Source: JAGWAJ01 sp965215155 (GTDB taxonomy: Bacteria; Acidobacteriota; Vicinamibacteria; Vicinamibacterales; UBA8438). From it: a DNA stretch of 64,000 nt. The notes under the pieces were generated by a model that saw nothing but the letters and a program-made list of their open reading frames with translations, did no database searches and was not told where the DNA came from. The translations under genes were made by a program, and so were the position numbers. How positions within the stretch are numbered: the first letter of the stretch is position 1; every line of letters begins with the position of its first letter. Positions 8,969 to 17,812 of this stretch are shown here, piece by piece. The stretch covers positions 248,001-312,000 of the forward strand of contig CBDCCY010000002.1 in the NCBI GenBank assembly GCA_965215155.1. Direction: 5' to 3'.

Positions 8969-9924
8969 CGGACCCACGCCTCCATGAACTCGCCCGATCC
9001 GAGGACGCCCATCGGTTCGCCGCCGATGGACTGCTCCATGGCCGGCGCGGCGGCGGACGCCAGGTGCGCCAGGCGATCCAGCCGCCGCTCGGCGCGCGCC
9101 GCGTCCGCATGGGCCTTCAGCCGGACGTCCCGCGCCTCGGCCGAGAGCCGCGCGGCCCGCAGGGACAGGGCGCCCGCCGACTGGCTCGCGCCGAGCGAGG
9201 CCAGCTGCGACGCGGCGCTGTCGGCCTCGGCCTGGCTCAACGCGGGGTCGGGATCGGACCGGCCGCCCATCACGCGGCGCGTCGCATCGAGAACGCTCGC
9301 GGTGTCTTCCAGCAGGCCCCGGCCGACGTACTCGCCGGCCACGTGGCCCCCGAGAACGGCCGCCGCGGCCAGGCGCGTGTCCATCGTCGCCGCGTAGCGC
9401 AGATCGATCACGCGCCGGCGCAGCCGGTCGGCGTCGCGCACCTCGTCGCGAAGCTGGGCCGGCACGCCGAGCTCGTCGACGAGCACCTGCCACGCGGACT
9501 CCTTGCCGGCCGTCCACCCGAGCGGCTGCGCGTCGAGGAAGTCGACGAAGCCCGCCACCGATCCGAAGTCGTACGTCCCGAGACCGCGCGCGGCCTGGTA
9601 GTTCCGAACCGCGTCCTCGACAAGCGCCCGCGTCTCGGGGAACGGCTGCCAGAGCGGTTCGACGTCGGTGAGCTCCGACAGCAGGCCCCGCCAGTCCGCC
9701 AGCGAGCGCACGCCCGACACGAGGCCGCCCGGATCGAGAAGCCCCCGGACCTCGGCGCCGGCCTGGGCGACGTAGGCCTCCGCCGTCTGCACGTAGCTCC
9801 GGATCTGCGACAGCATGGCCGTGACCTGCACGAGCATCCCGGCCCAGCTCGCGTCGACCGCCGCGGGGCGGCCGAGCACCAGCACGACGACGACCGCCGC
9901 CACCACCGCCTGCCTGAACCGCAT
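8965..9924 (-). CDS. Secreted T4SS protein, VirB5/TrbJ-like (copy 1)
   Basis: This 319-aa protein has a signal peptide (MRFRQAVVAAVVVVLVLG, cleavage near VDA-SW), then long amphipathic helices: a first block with MLVQVTAMLSQIRSYVQTAE and a C-terminal block rich in Ala, Arg and Glu. That pattern, and the position just before the VirB6 homologue, is what VirB5/TrbJ minor pilins show. The stop overlaps the VirB6 start. The preceding gene (9937-10974) has the same plan, so the two may be a duplicated pair. Assignment rests on layout and helix pattern and not on a diagnostic motif. Confidence 0.65.
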   Translation of the reverse strand: MRFRQAVVAAVVVVLVLGRPAAVDASWAGMLVQVTAMLSQIRSYVQTAEAYVAQAGAEVRGLLDPGGLVSGVRSLADWRGLLSELTDVEPLWQPFPETRALVEDAVRNYQAARGLGTYDFGSVAGFVDFLDAQPLGWTAGKESAWQVLVDELGVPAQLRDEVRDADRLRRRVIDLRYAATMDTRLAAAAVLGGHVAGEYVGRGLLEDTASVLDATRRVMGGRSDPDPALSQAEADSAASQLASLGASQSAGALSLRAARLSAEARDVRLKAHADAARAERRLDRLAHLASAAAPAMEQSIGGEPMGVLGSGEFMEAWVR

Positions 9925-9936
9925 GACGCACCCCCC

Positions 9937-10974
9937 TCAGTCGGCCGCGACGAACAACCGGCCCCCGAACGGACTCGCCGCCGGGTTCCGCGCATGGAGC
10001 TCGGCCGCCAGCACGTTCGCGCGCCCCGCGGCGGTATCGAGAGACAGATCGAGCTCGGCGAGGCCCCGCAGCCGGTCGAGCCGCCGCTGCGCCTGCCGCC
10101 CCTCCTCGACCAGCCCGCGCTCCAGCGCGCGGCGTTCGCGGTCCGCGTCCTCGGCATCGAGCTTGAGCAGCACGGCGTCCAGGTTGGCCCGGGCCTGCGT
10201 GGCCGCGAGAAGCAGCGACCGGTGCTGGGCGCGCGACGGGCAGACCCCCTGGCCCAGGCCGCCCGCGCCCCGCGCTGGGCAATCGGCGGTGCCGAGGGCG
10301 GCGACCGAATCCGCGAGCTGCTGGCGCAACCCCTCGCGCTCGGCCGCGGACCACGCGCGGGACCGAGGGCACACGATCACGCCCCGGCGGTCCGCGTCGG
10401 CCCGCGTGGGCTCGCACCCGTGGTACAGCCCGATGGCCACCATCGCCTCCTCGACGAGCCGGTCGCGGTGGTCGGCCTCGGCGAGCTGGAGCCCGAAGTC
10501 GGCGGCGCGGATCTCGTGCGACGCCTCGAGCGACGCGACCGCGTCGGGATCCATCCCGGGCAGGTCCGCGTACGCGCGGCCGGCCTCGGGGAAGGCGTCC
10601 GGCGCGCACGGCACCGAGCGGAGCTCGTCCGGCGGAAGCGCGGCGCAGTCCGCGAGCTCGAACTCCCGCGGGTCGGCGCCCCCGAGCGCGCTCAGGTCGA
10701 GCTGCGCGCCCTCGCCCAGAGCGAGCCGCATCCGGCCCGCGAAGTCGTCGATGGGCTCGACGAGGCCGCGGTAGGAGCTGAGGGCCTCGTCACGGATGCG
10801 CATCATCGTGTCCCGCATCGCCATGAGGTTGCTCACGACCGACGCCATCTGGCCGACGACGATCCAGGCGGCGGGATCCAGACCGAAGAACGCCCGCGAC
10901 CTCTCCGCGCCGGCGGACGCGAGAACGACGATCACCAGCACCAGCGCGACATACGCCCGAGCAGCACGACTCAT
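9937..10974 (-). CDS. Secreted T4SS protein, possible second VirB5/TrbJ-like protein
   Basis: The protein has about 345 residues. A GTG lies one codon upstream of the ATG at 10974; the ATG is preferred because AAGGAGG lies at a better spacing for it. A signal peptide (hydrophobic YVALVLVIVVLASAG) is followed by helices including WIVVGQMASVVSNLMAMRD, which parallels the opening of the neighbouring copy. The centre holds several Cys (ELADCAALP, VPCAPDAFP, YHGCEP, VCPRSR, DCPARG, GVCPSR), suggesting periplasmic disulfides. The C-terminal third is a charged coiled coil. It sits between VirB10 and the other VirB5-like gene. It could instead be an unrelated periplasmic helical protein. Confidence 0.6.
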   Translation of the reverse strand: MSRAARAYVALVLVIVVLASAGAERSRAFFGLDPAAWIVVGQMASVVSNLMAMRDTMMRIRDEALSSYRGLVEPIDDFAGRMRLALGEGAQLDLSALGGADPREFELADCAALPPDELRSVPCAPDAFPEAGRAYADLPGMDPDAVASLEASHEIRAADFGLQLAEADHRDRLVEEAMVAIGLYHGCEPTRADADRRGVIVCPRSRAWSAAEREGLRQQLADSVAALGTADCPARGAGGLGQGVCPSRAQHRSLLLAATQARANLDAVLLKLDAEDADRERRALERGLVEEGRQAQRRLDRLRGLAELDLSLDTAAGRANVLAAELHARNPAASPFGGRLFVAAD

Positions 10975-10989
10975 CACGCCCTCCTTCCT

Positions 10990-12369
10990 CTATGCCCGCG
11001 GAACGAGCAGATCCTGGGTGAGGTAGATCCGAATGGGATGGCCCGCGCGGATGCGGATCTCCGGCAGGCGGTTCACGTAGCGGTCGAGGAACCGGATCGC
11101 GGCCACGCTGAACTGCTGGCGGGCCGGGTCGAAGTACCCCTCGGAGCCGCCGCCCGCCGACAGGCCGGCCAGCAGGCCGACCGCGCCGACCGCGCCGAAC
11201 GTCGACAGGTAGTGGCGGTTGACCTCGTCGGCCAGGCCGGTCTCGCCCAGCGACGAGAGGCCCTGGAACCGCATCCGGACGGAACGCCCGTCGGGGAACA
11301 CCAGCCTGGAGAAGCTGACCGCGAGCCTCGCCTGGAAGCCGCTGTCGACCGGCTGGGCCTCGCCGATCGCGGTCGTGCCGCGCGGGATCACCACCCGCGC
11401 GCGGTCCCGCGTGCGGACGGGAACGGTGATCCGGGCCCGCGCCTCGCCGGTGAAGTCGCCCACGAGCTGGGTCTCGAGGACCGCCTGCATCATGCGCCCC
11501 TCGTAGACGAGGTCGAGCCCGTCGGGCACGTCGGCCCAGCGCACGAGGGCAGCGGAGCCGCGGCCGGAGGCGTCCGGCACCTCGATGTCGGGCCCGGCGG
11601 CGTAGCGCTCGGTCAGCGAGACCACCGCCGCGCCCTCCGCCGGCGCGACGACGCCACCGCCCGAGGGAGCCGGCGCGACGACGGCGGGACCCGCCTGCCG
11701 CTCCGGAGCCGGCGGCCCCGGCCCCGCGGCCCCCGCTTCCTCCCGCAGCAGAGCGAGCAACTGCTGGTCGAGCGCCGCGTCCCCGGTGATGGCCGGCGGC
11801 TGCGGCGCCATCCGGGCGACGACCGCCGGTCCGGGATCGCCGACCAGCGCCGGCGCGCGCATCGAGAGCGTGAAGCGCTGCAGCTCGTCGAGCCGGAGGG
11901 CTTCCCGCATCTCGCGCTCCTCGACCGTCTCGAGACTCGCCCGGATGTCCGCGGCGACCTCGGCCGCCGCCACGCCCGCGCGGTCCGCCTCCTCCCGGAT
12001 GCGCCGGGTCTCGACAAGCGCGGACCGGGCATCCTCGAGCTCCCGCCGGGCATCCCGCAGGCTCTCCTCCTGCTGCTGCGCCTCGCCGAGGCGCCGCTCC
12101 TCGTCCCGCGCCTCGCGTTCGGCCTCCAGCCGCGCGAGGTCCTCCCGGAGCTGCTCCCCCTGGCGGATCACCGGCGCGACCACGCCGCGGACATCCGCGA
12201 CCGCCGCCTCGATGGCGGCCTCGTCGGCGCCCGGCGTGTCCTCGGGGGGCCGGCCCGACCCGGTGAGGAACATCACGAGAATGAGGACCGCGGCGAAGCC
12301 GAGGCCCACGTAGACGGGCAGGTTCTTCGGGATGACGCCGGAGGGGACCTTCAGCTGCCAGTCTGCCAC
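10990..12369 (-). CDS. trbI: T4SS core-complex protein, VirB10/TrbI-like
   Basis: VirB10/TrbI spans both membranes and forms part of the outer-membrane core. This 459-aa protein has a short cytoplasmic segment, one membrane helix at about residues 18-35, a long coiled coil (about 45-155, rich in Glu/Arg/Ala), a Pro/Ala linker, then the C-terminal barrel domain. Recognisable barrel segments are TRDRARVVIPRGTTAIGEAQ, VSFSRLVFPDGRSVRM and the terminal PEIRIRAGHPIRIYLTQDL. GTG 12369 is chosen; it lies inside the end of the upstream VirB9-like gene (19-base overlap). The call is secure from the C-terminal domain and context. Confidence 0.9.
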   Translation of the reverse strand: MADWQLKVPSGVIPKNLPVYVGLGFAAVLILVMFLTGSGRPPEDTPGADEAAIEAAVADVRGVVAPVIRQGEQLREDLARLEAEREARDEERRLGEAQQQEESLRDARRELEDARSALVETRRIREEADRAGVAAAEVAADIRASLETVEEREMREALRLDELQRFTLSMRAPALVGDPGPAVVARMAPQPPAITGDAALDQQLLALLREEAGAAGPGPPAPERQAGPAVVAPAPSGGGVVAPAEGAAVVSLTERYAAGPDIEVPDASGRGSAALVRWADVPDGLDLVYEGRMMQAVLETQLVGDFTGEARARITVPVRTRDRARVVIPRGTTAIGEAQPVDSGFQARLAVSFSRLVFPDGRSVRMRFQGLSSLGETGLADEVNRHYLSTFGAVGAVGLLAGLSAGGGSEGYFDPARQQFSVAAIRFLDRYVNRLPEIRIRAGHPIRIYLTQDLLVPRA

Positions 12370-13301
12370 GGCTCCGCCTCCCTCCGCATCCGCCACGGCA
12401 CGCCGGCCCCGAGGTCCCCGACCCCGAGAATGCCGGCCTCGACCACCCCGTCGACGCGGATCACGAAACCCACGCCGATCACCTCGTGCTGCAGGACCCG
12501 CGCCGTCCCGTCCGGCAGGAACCCCGCAACGACGATCTCGTCGTCGAGCACGCGGCGGAAACGGATGAACGTCGACTGCGTGTCGTGCCACATCCCCTCG
12601 ACCCAGTAGGGCGCCGCGGTCACGTCCACCTCGGGGTTGAACTCGAAGACGAAGTGCAGCCGCGTGGGATACCCCGCCGCGAACGCCTCGACCGCCTCGT
12701 CGGCGGCCGCGACGGCGTCCTCGACGCGGTCCCTCACCTCCGCCTCGGCGCTGCGGAGCGCCTCGAGCGCGCGCTCCTCCTCCCGCCGGATCGCTTCCAC
12801 GTCGGCCGCCGACAGGAACACCGGGGCCTCGGCCCCGGTCCCCGCCACGACGTCCTCGACGAGCGCCGCGCCGTCCTCGACAAGCGCGCCGTCTCCTTCC
12901 GCGGGCGACGCGTGTTCCGACTCCGGCGGGAGCCCGCCGAGATGGACCACGGTGTGCACGGGCGAGAGGTCGCTCTCCCGCAGGCCGATCGACAGCACCG
13001 ACCCGTCCGACAGCACGAGGCTCAGGTTCGTGGCGACGCCGCGCGCGAGCGGCCGCACCATCGTGAGGTGGCCGCCGCCGGCCGCGACCCACCGGTCCGG
13101 ATCGCCGAGCCGGCGCTCCACGACGGTCCAGTCCAGCGGCAGGACGATGGTCGTCTCGAACCCCACGCGCGTGACGACCTCGACGAGTGCCACGCCGCTT
13201 CGGACGCCGGCCTGGACGGACCCCTGCGGAACCTGCGCCGCGGCAGGCCATGCCCAGGCGATCAACGCCGCCGCCATCAGACCCACACCCATCGAGATCA
13301 C
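12351..13301 (-). CDS. VirB9/TrbG-like protein, copy 2 of a tandem pair
   Basis: VirB9 proteins are periplasmic/outer-membrane partners of VirB10. This 316-aa protein has a signal peptide (GLMAAALIAWAWPAAAQ) and an N-terminal beta domain with VVTRVGFETTIVLPLDWTVV and LARGVATNLSLVLSDGSVLS, the same order of strands as the adjacent gene. A charged helix follows (about residues 165-215), then a C-terminal beta domain with TQSTFIRFRR and ARVLQHEVIGVGFVIRVDG. The start GTG overlaps the stop of copy 1 (GTGA). Having two different VirB9-like proteins side by side is unusual, and they may form a mixed ring. Confidence 0.65.
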   Translation of the reverse strand: MISMGVGLMAAALIAWAWPAAAQVPQGSVQAGVRSGVALVEVVTRVGFETTIVLPLDWTVVERRLGDPDRWVAAGGGHLTMVRPLARGVATNLSLVLSDGSVLSIGLRESDLSPVHTVVHLGGLPPESEHASPAEGDGALVEDGAALVEDVVAGTGAEAPVFLSAADVEAIRREEERALEALRSAEAEVRDRVEDAVAAADEAVEAFAAGYPTRLHFVFEFNPEVDVTAAPYWVEGMWHDTQSTFIRFRRVLDDEIVVAGFLPDGTARVLQHEVIGVGFVIRVDGVVEAGILGVGDLGAGVPWRMRREAEPWQTGS

Positions 13302-14257
13302 CTTGTGGCGGCGAACGCCGCGAAGACACCGACGCCGACCGCCCACCAGGCGCCGAACATCCGCGGCGGCGTCGCGAACGTCCGCCTGAAGAAGCCGCGA
13401 CGCCGCTGCGGCATCGCCCCGCCCTCGGCCGCCAGCCCGAACCACGCCTCGCGTCCGCCGAGGCTCAGCGTGCCGTGCCGGATCACCTGCTCGACGACCA
13501 GCAGCCCGCCGGGCTCGACGTCCGTGTGCACCGCCTCCAGCGAGTCCCCGCGGAACGCGTACACGGCCGGGATCTCCTGCCCCTCGGTCCGCAGGTACGT
13601 GAACGTCCCGTCCGTCCACAGGTCGCGCAGCAGGAACGGGACCTCGTAGGCTTCCTCCGTGACCATGTAGGGCAGCCGCACGCGGGCCGCGAAGTCGCGG
13701 ACGAACGCCTCCCGGCGCGCCTCGGCCGCCGCCCACAGCCGCTCGACCTCCCGACGCCCCTCGGCGAGCACGCGCTCGCGGCGCGCCAGGTGGCCGGCCG
13801 CGCGCCCGCGCAGGCCCGCCGCCAGCGACGCCGGCCGGTAGCGCACCTCCACGGCGGCCGGGTCCACCGCGCTCACGGCGGGCTCCGCCTCCTCGGCCTC
13901 GACCGTCACCACGTAGTCGGTCACGGCGTCGGCGTCCTCCACGACGGTGAACGTGAACACCTCGCCGGAGGCGCACGAGACCGTCACGTTCGACACGAGG
14001 CCCGCTGCGTACGGCTTGATGGCCAGCTCGCGGCCGCGCGCGACGAGGTCCCAGTTCTCCGCGTCGCCCGCGACCGTGCGGACGATCTCCTCGCCCTCGG
14101 GAAGGCGCACGGTCGTGACCGTCCTCACGCGCGTGAAGATCACCACCGGCTGCGTCGGGGACGCGACGACCACCCGGATCGGCGTCCGCTCCGCCTCCTG
14201 CCCGAAACCCGGCACGGCGAGCGCCAGCGCCGCGACGCAACATCCGACCACGCGCAT
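13298..14257 (-). CDS. trbG: VirB9/TrbG-like protein, copy 1 of a tandem pair
   Basis: The 319-aa frame starts at ATG 14257, 23 bases after the VirB4 stop. It carries a signal peptide (VVGCCVAALALAVPGFGQ), then a VirB9-type N-terminal domain: VVIFTRVRTVTTVRLPEGEE and SNVTVSCASGEVFTFTVVED. A charged helical linker (about 165-200) leads to a C-terminal domain with DGTFTYLRTEGQEIPAVYAF, the usual VirB9 strand where VirB10 binds. The protein ends with a hydrophobic segment (MFGAWWAVGVGVFAAFAA) not normal for VirB9, so it may be anchored in the membrane. Confidence 0.75.
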   Translation of the reverse strand: MRVVGCCVAALALAVPGFGQEAERTPIRVVVASPTQPVVIFTRVRTVTTVRLPEGEEIVRTVAGDAENWDLVARGRELAIKPYAAGLVSNVTVSCASGEVFTFTVVEDADAVTDYVVTVEAEEAEPAVSAVDPAAVEVRYRPASLAAGLRGRAAGHLARRERVLAEGRREVERLWAAAEARREAFVRDFAARVRLPYMVTEEAYEVPFLLRDLWTDGTFTYLRTEGQEIPAVYAFRGDSLEAVHTDVEPGGLLVVEQVIRHGTLSLGGREAWFGLAAEGGAMPQRRRGFFRRTFATPPRMFGAWWAVGVGVFAAFAATR

Positions 14258-14280
14258 GACCACCCCCTGTGAACATCGCG

Positions 14281-16746
14281 TCACCGAGCCACCTCCGTCC
14301 GCCCCCGCGCCTCGCCCACGTCCCCGTCGACGCCCGCCGCGAGCCGCATCAGCGCCCCCGGCAGGCCCCAGCGCTCGACGGCTGCCCGGCGCCGGACGGC
14401 GTCGGACGGGTCGGACGTGTACAGCCAGTACGACTCGGGATCGACCTCCAGCCGCACCACCGCCGAGTGCCGAGGCCGATGGATGTAGAGCTCCCGCTTC
14501 TGCTCGAGCTCGCGCACCGTGTCCGCCTCGGCCGGGGTCAGGCCCAGCACCCGGGCGGCGTCGTCGGGAAACGACGGGTTGGCGAGGAGCACCCGCGTCG
14601 GCATCGACTCGAGAAGCTCGGGCGCGGCGCCGAGAACGTCGCCGGCCGACTGCGTGGCCACGATGAGGACGCCGTTCATCTTTCTCCACGTCTTCGCTGC
14701 CTCCGCGAGCTTCTGCACCACGACCGGGTCCTTGAGGTAGCGCCACGCCTCGTCGACCACGAGGACCTTGAGCCGCCCCCGCTCGGACTCGTCGTCCATC
14801 ACCAGCCGCATCCGCTCGAGGAAGAACCACAGCGCGGCCTCGCACCAGTCGGCGTGCTGCGACGCACCGGCGAGGTCCACGACCTGCCAGCGGCCGAACG
14901 CCTTGAGCCCCGCCGGCGGGCCGTCGAACCAGGGTGCCCAGGTCCCCTCGTCCACCCAGCGGGTCATCGCCGGCCACATCCGCCGCGGCAGGAGGTGGGC
15001 GAGGGCGCTGAGCGTGCGCCTCTCCGGCGCGCGGCGGAACACCTCGCCGACCCGCTTGTCGAGATCGGCGACATCGTCCGCCTCGCAGGCGTACTGCCCG
15101 ATCGCGAGCAGCCGCTGCACCCACGCGACGAGGAACTGCCGGGTGCGCACGGACGGCGGCAGCCCGAAGGGCTGGAGGCCCATCTCGGCGGCCGACGACG
15201 GATCGAGCTCTTCCCCCTCGGCCAGGGCGAGATAGCGCCCGCCGACGAACTCGGTCAGGTAGCGGTAGCTGCGGCCGAGATCGAGCACCAGCACCTGGGG
15301 GTCGTACTTGAGCGACTGCACGAGAAGGAAGTTCAGCAGGAAGCTCTTCCCCGACCCGGTGGCGCCCAGCACCAGCGTGTGGCCCACGTCGCCGCCGCCG
15401 AACAGGTCGTAGCCGTACGGCGTGCCCCAGGGGGTCTCGAAGGTCGTGAGCGGCTCGGCGTCCAGGTGCGCGCAGCGCGCATGGCCGCGCGGCGGACCGA
15501 CGATCGGCGCGAGTGCGGAGGCGAGCTTCGAGTTGACGAAGAAGCGCCGGGGCGGAGTGACCCCGGTCTGCCCGGGCAGGCGCCCGAACCAGACCGGCGG
15601 CAGGCCGTGGATCTCGCGCACCAGCTTGCCGTCGATGCCGCCCACGACCCGCTCGAGCGCGGTGCCCACGTCGGCGAACTCCATCTCGCTCGACGCCCTG
15701 ACCGCGACCGACAGGTGCATCTCGCCGAAGCACACGTCCCCGGACTGCAGGTCGACGAGCGCCTGGCCGAGAACCTGGACCTCGGACGCCGCCCCGAAGT
15801 CCTCGAGCCCCGTCGCCTCGCCGCCCTCGCCCATCGCGGACATGAGCGAGTGGCGCGCCTGGTGGTAGTGGTGCTGGGCGCTGCTGATGCGCCGGCGGGC
15901 GCCCTGCCGGTCGGTGGAGCGCCACCCCAGGACGACGGACAGGTCCGCGTTCAACCCGTACAGGCCCTCGAGGCAGTTGCCGACGACCTGCCCGGGCGCG
16001 GACGCCAGCGACCACACCCGGACGAGCTGCTCGCCGACCCGCACGCCCTCCCGCGTGATCGACACGTCCGCCGAGGCCAGGCGCCAGTTGAGGCCGCAGT
16101 GCATGGCGAGCCCCTCGACCCACTCGCCCTGCCCGGCGTTGGAGAGCCGGTGCAGCACCCGGACCGCCTCCGGGGCCTTGGCCGCAACGACCCCGGTCCC
16201 GGTCGACAGCCGCGCCTCCAGCCCCGCGAGCTCGTTGCGCACGTCCCGCGCGACGTCCGCCAGGACCGACCGCAGGACCCTCGTCACGTGCGGATTGCGC
16301 CGCGAGTCCCACCAGTTGCGCAGGTGGTCGAGCAGCCACCGCCAGCCTCCCTCCGCCGCCGAGACGCGCCGCGCCAGACCCCGATCGAACTCCCACACGA
16401 GGTACGTGGAGTACTCGCGGACGCGCTCCGCGACGTGCGCCCGGCGCTTGTCGGCCGCCATGCGGCCGAGGTCCCCGGCCGCGCCCGCGGGGGCCGCCGG
16501 CGCCCGCCAGCGGTCCACGACCCACCAGAGCCGGACGTCGGGCCCCAGCGCCATGAGGACGCGGGACCACGCGGCCACTGCCTGATCGACGTCCGCGCCC
16601 GACAGCCCGTCCGCGGGGAGCGGCACGAGCCGCGAGAACCCGAGCAGCCGGCCCGCCCGCGTGATGCAGAGGCGGTCGTCCACGAAGCCCCACCACGGAA
16701 GCTGGTTGGAGAGCGAGCGGCCGACCGTCCTCGATGCGCGCGCCAT
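14281..16746 (-). CDS. virB4: T4SS ATPase, VirB4/TrbE family
   Basis: VirB4 is the largest T4SS ATPase and powers pilus biogenesis and transfer. The frame is 821 aa, normal for the family. The N-terminal half holds the VirB4 domain (CLEGLYGLNADLS near residue 258 is a typical island). Walker A GATGSGKS lies at 461-468 and is followed by LVLDLGRSYRYLTEFVGG. Walker B is LKVLVVDEAWRYLKDP, followed by VLIVATQSAGDVL. The ATG at 16746 shares its A with the stop of the VirB3 gene (TGATG). High confidence in family and start. Confidence 0.95.
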   Translation of the reverse strand: MARASRTVGRSLSNQLPWWGFVDDRLCITRAGRLLGFSRLVPLPADGLSGADVDQAVAAWSRVLMALGPDVRLWWVVDRWRAPAAPAGAAGDLGRMAADKRRAHVAERVREYSTYLVWEFDRGLARRVSAAEGGWRWLLDHLRNWWDSRRNPHVTRVLRSVLADVARDVRNELAGLEARLSTGTGVVAAKAPEAVRVLHRLSNAGQGEWVEGLAMHCGLNWRLASADVSITREGVRVGEQLVRVWSLASAPGQVVGNCLEGLYGLNADLSVVLGWRSTDRQGARRRISSAQHHYHQARHSLMSAMGEGGEATGLEDFGAASEVQVLGQALVDLQSGDVCFGEMHLSVAVRASSEMEFADVGTALERVVGGIDGKLVREIHGLPPVWFGRLPGQTGVTPPRRFFVNSKLASALAPIVGPPRGHARCAHLDAEPLTTFETPWGTPYGYDLFGGGDVGHTLVLGATGSGKSFLLNFLLVQSLKYDPQVLVLDLGRSYRYLTEFVGGRYLALAEGEELDPSSAAEMGLQPFGLPPSVRTRQFLVAWVQRLLAIGQYACEADDVADLDKRVGEVFRRAPERRTLSALAHLLPRRMWPAMTRWVDEGTWAPWFDGPPAGLKAFGRWQVVDLAGASQHADWCEAALWFFLERMRLVMDDESERGRLKVLVVDEAWRYLKDPVVVQKLAEAAKTWRKMNGVLIVATQSAGDVLGAAPELLESMPTRVLLANPSFPDDAARVLGLTPAEADTVRELEQKRELYIHRPRHSAVVRLEVDPESYWLYTSDPSDAVRRRAAVERWGLPGALMRLAAGVDGDVGEARGRTEVAR

Positions 16747-17099
16747 CACCCACCGCCCCCGGCAGAACCTCCGGCGTCCGTGCCGGCGTCCCCGCCCGCG
16801 ATCAGCACCACCCACGGCGGCGACCCGTAGTCGGCCGCGTCGTACCAGCCGCCCGGGTTCCGCATCGTCTCCCGGACCACCGCCACGAACCGGTCGTCGT
16901 AGGCCGTCGTCGTGCGGCCCGCGACCCAGAAGAGCGCGAACCCCACGACCGCGAGCAGAAGCGCGTTCATGGCGACGAACAGGACCAGCGCGAAGACCAG
17001 GCTGAGGAAGAACAGGCTGCGCTCCACGCCGAGAATCCTGAGCGGATCGTTGAGCGCGCCGTACTCGTTGCAGATCCCCTCTCCGCGAACCATGCGCAT
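16746..17099 (-). CDS. virB3: VirB3/TrbD-like inner-membrane protein
   Basis: A small protein (117 aa from ATG 17099; 123 aa from ATG 17117, which overlaps the VirB2 stop). The inner ATG is preferred because GGGAGG lies six bases before it. VirB3 hallmarks are present: NDPLRILGVERSLFFLSL, two hydrophobic helices, then a short Asp-containing tail (DDRFVAVVRE). It sits between VirB2 and VirB4, the conserved VirB2-3-4 order. A Gly/Ala-rich C-terminal extension is not usual for the family. Confidence 0.85.
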   Translation of the reverse strand: MRMVRGEGICNEYGALNDPLRILGVERSLFFLSLVFALVLFVAMNALLLAVVGFALFWVAGRTTTAYDDRFVAVVRETMRNPGGWYDAADYGSPPWVVLIAGGDAGTDAGGSAGGGG

Positions 17100-17116
17100 G
17101 GCAGCCTCCCTGCCCA

Positions 17117-17467
17117 TCAGCAGGTGATGGCGGTCCCGCCGAAGAAGAAGACCAGAAACTGCGGCGCCAGCAGCACCATGCCGACGCCGAAGACCAGGCC
17201 GGCGATGGCCGACTTCGATCCGCCTTCGCCGAACGCATACGCCAGCCCGCCGGCGATGACCGCGACCACGGCGAGCCCGCGGCCGACGACGCCCGTGAAC
17301 AGCGTGCAGAGCTGGCTGGCGGCCATCGACCACGGATCGTCGGCCGCCCCGAGCCCCTGCTCGGCGAGCGCGAGCAGCAGGCAGACGAAGAGGGCCCGGA
17401 GCACGAGCCCGCCGCGGCGCGACCACCAGCCCGACGCGCGACGGACGACCCCACCTGCGAACGACAT
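17117..17467 (-). CDS. virB2: Pilin-type protein, VirB2/TrbC-like
   Basis: VirB2/TrbC proteins are the major pilin. This 116-aa protein starts at ATG 17467 with AAGGAGG six bases upstream, the strongest ribosome site in the operon, as expected for an abundant subunit. A long Arg-rich signal (ending near LGAADD) is followed by two hydrophobic helices separated by a short loop (FGEGGSKSA), the VirB2 plan. Cys residues are present near the start of the mature part and at the C-terminus. Order VirB2-VirB3-VirB4 supports the call. Confidence 0.85.
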   Translation of the reverse strand: MSFAGGVVRRASGWWSRRGGLVLRALFVCLLLALAEQGLGAADDPWSMAASQLCTLFTGVVGRGLAVVAVIAGGLAYAFGEGGSKSAIAGLVFGVGMVLLAPQFLVFFFGGTAITC

Positions 17468-17484
17468 GGCTTCCTCCTTCCGGC

Positions 17485-17805
17485 TCAACCGGGGTATTGA
17501 CCGGTCTCCTCCCGGTCGAGAGCGTCGCGCAGCTCGGGATCGCCCCCCTGGCCGCGCCGCATCGCGCGCTCGAGAAGGCCGACGCGCTGGCCCACCTCCC
17601 CGAGAACGAGCACGCGGGCCAACTGGTAGGTGCCGGCCACCACCGCCACCAGCCACGCCGCCGCCATCACCGAGAGGCGCACGGCGTGGTCCGCCCAGAG
17701 GACGATCCAGAACTCCGCGAGATAGTCGAACTCGGCCATGACCAGCACGCATGTCAGCGCCATTGCCACCAGGGTCATGCCCACGCAGAAGCGGCCCGGG
17801 TCCAT
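17485..17805 (-). CDS. Small membrane protein of unknown function
   Basis: A 106-aa frame between the replication-relaxation-like gene (8 bases upstream) and the pilin gene. Two hydrophobic helices (about residues 7-35 and 42-68) are followed by a charged 35-residue tail. There is no signal cleavage site. I know of no named family. Its place directly before the pilin suggests an assembly accessory, but this is a guess. Confidence 0.65.
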   Translation of the reverse strand: MDPGRFCVGMTLVAMALTCVLVMAEFDYLAEFWIVLWADHAVRLSVMAAAWLVAVVAGTYQLARVLVLGEVGQRVGLLERAMRRGQGGDPELRDALDREETGQYPG

Positions 17806-17812
17806 GGCGGCG

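Noticed and set aside
9064..12609. An 1181-codon plus-strand open frame, and a similar one at 14269-16830
   Set aside because: Both lie antisense to clearly identified T4SS genes; length comes from the extreme GC content, and the translations show only mirrored His/Arg/Pro-rich sequence.
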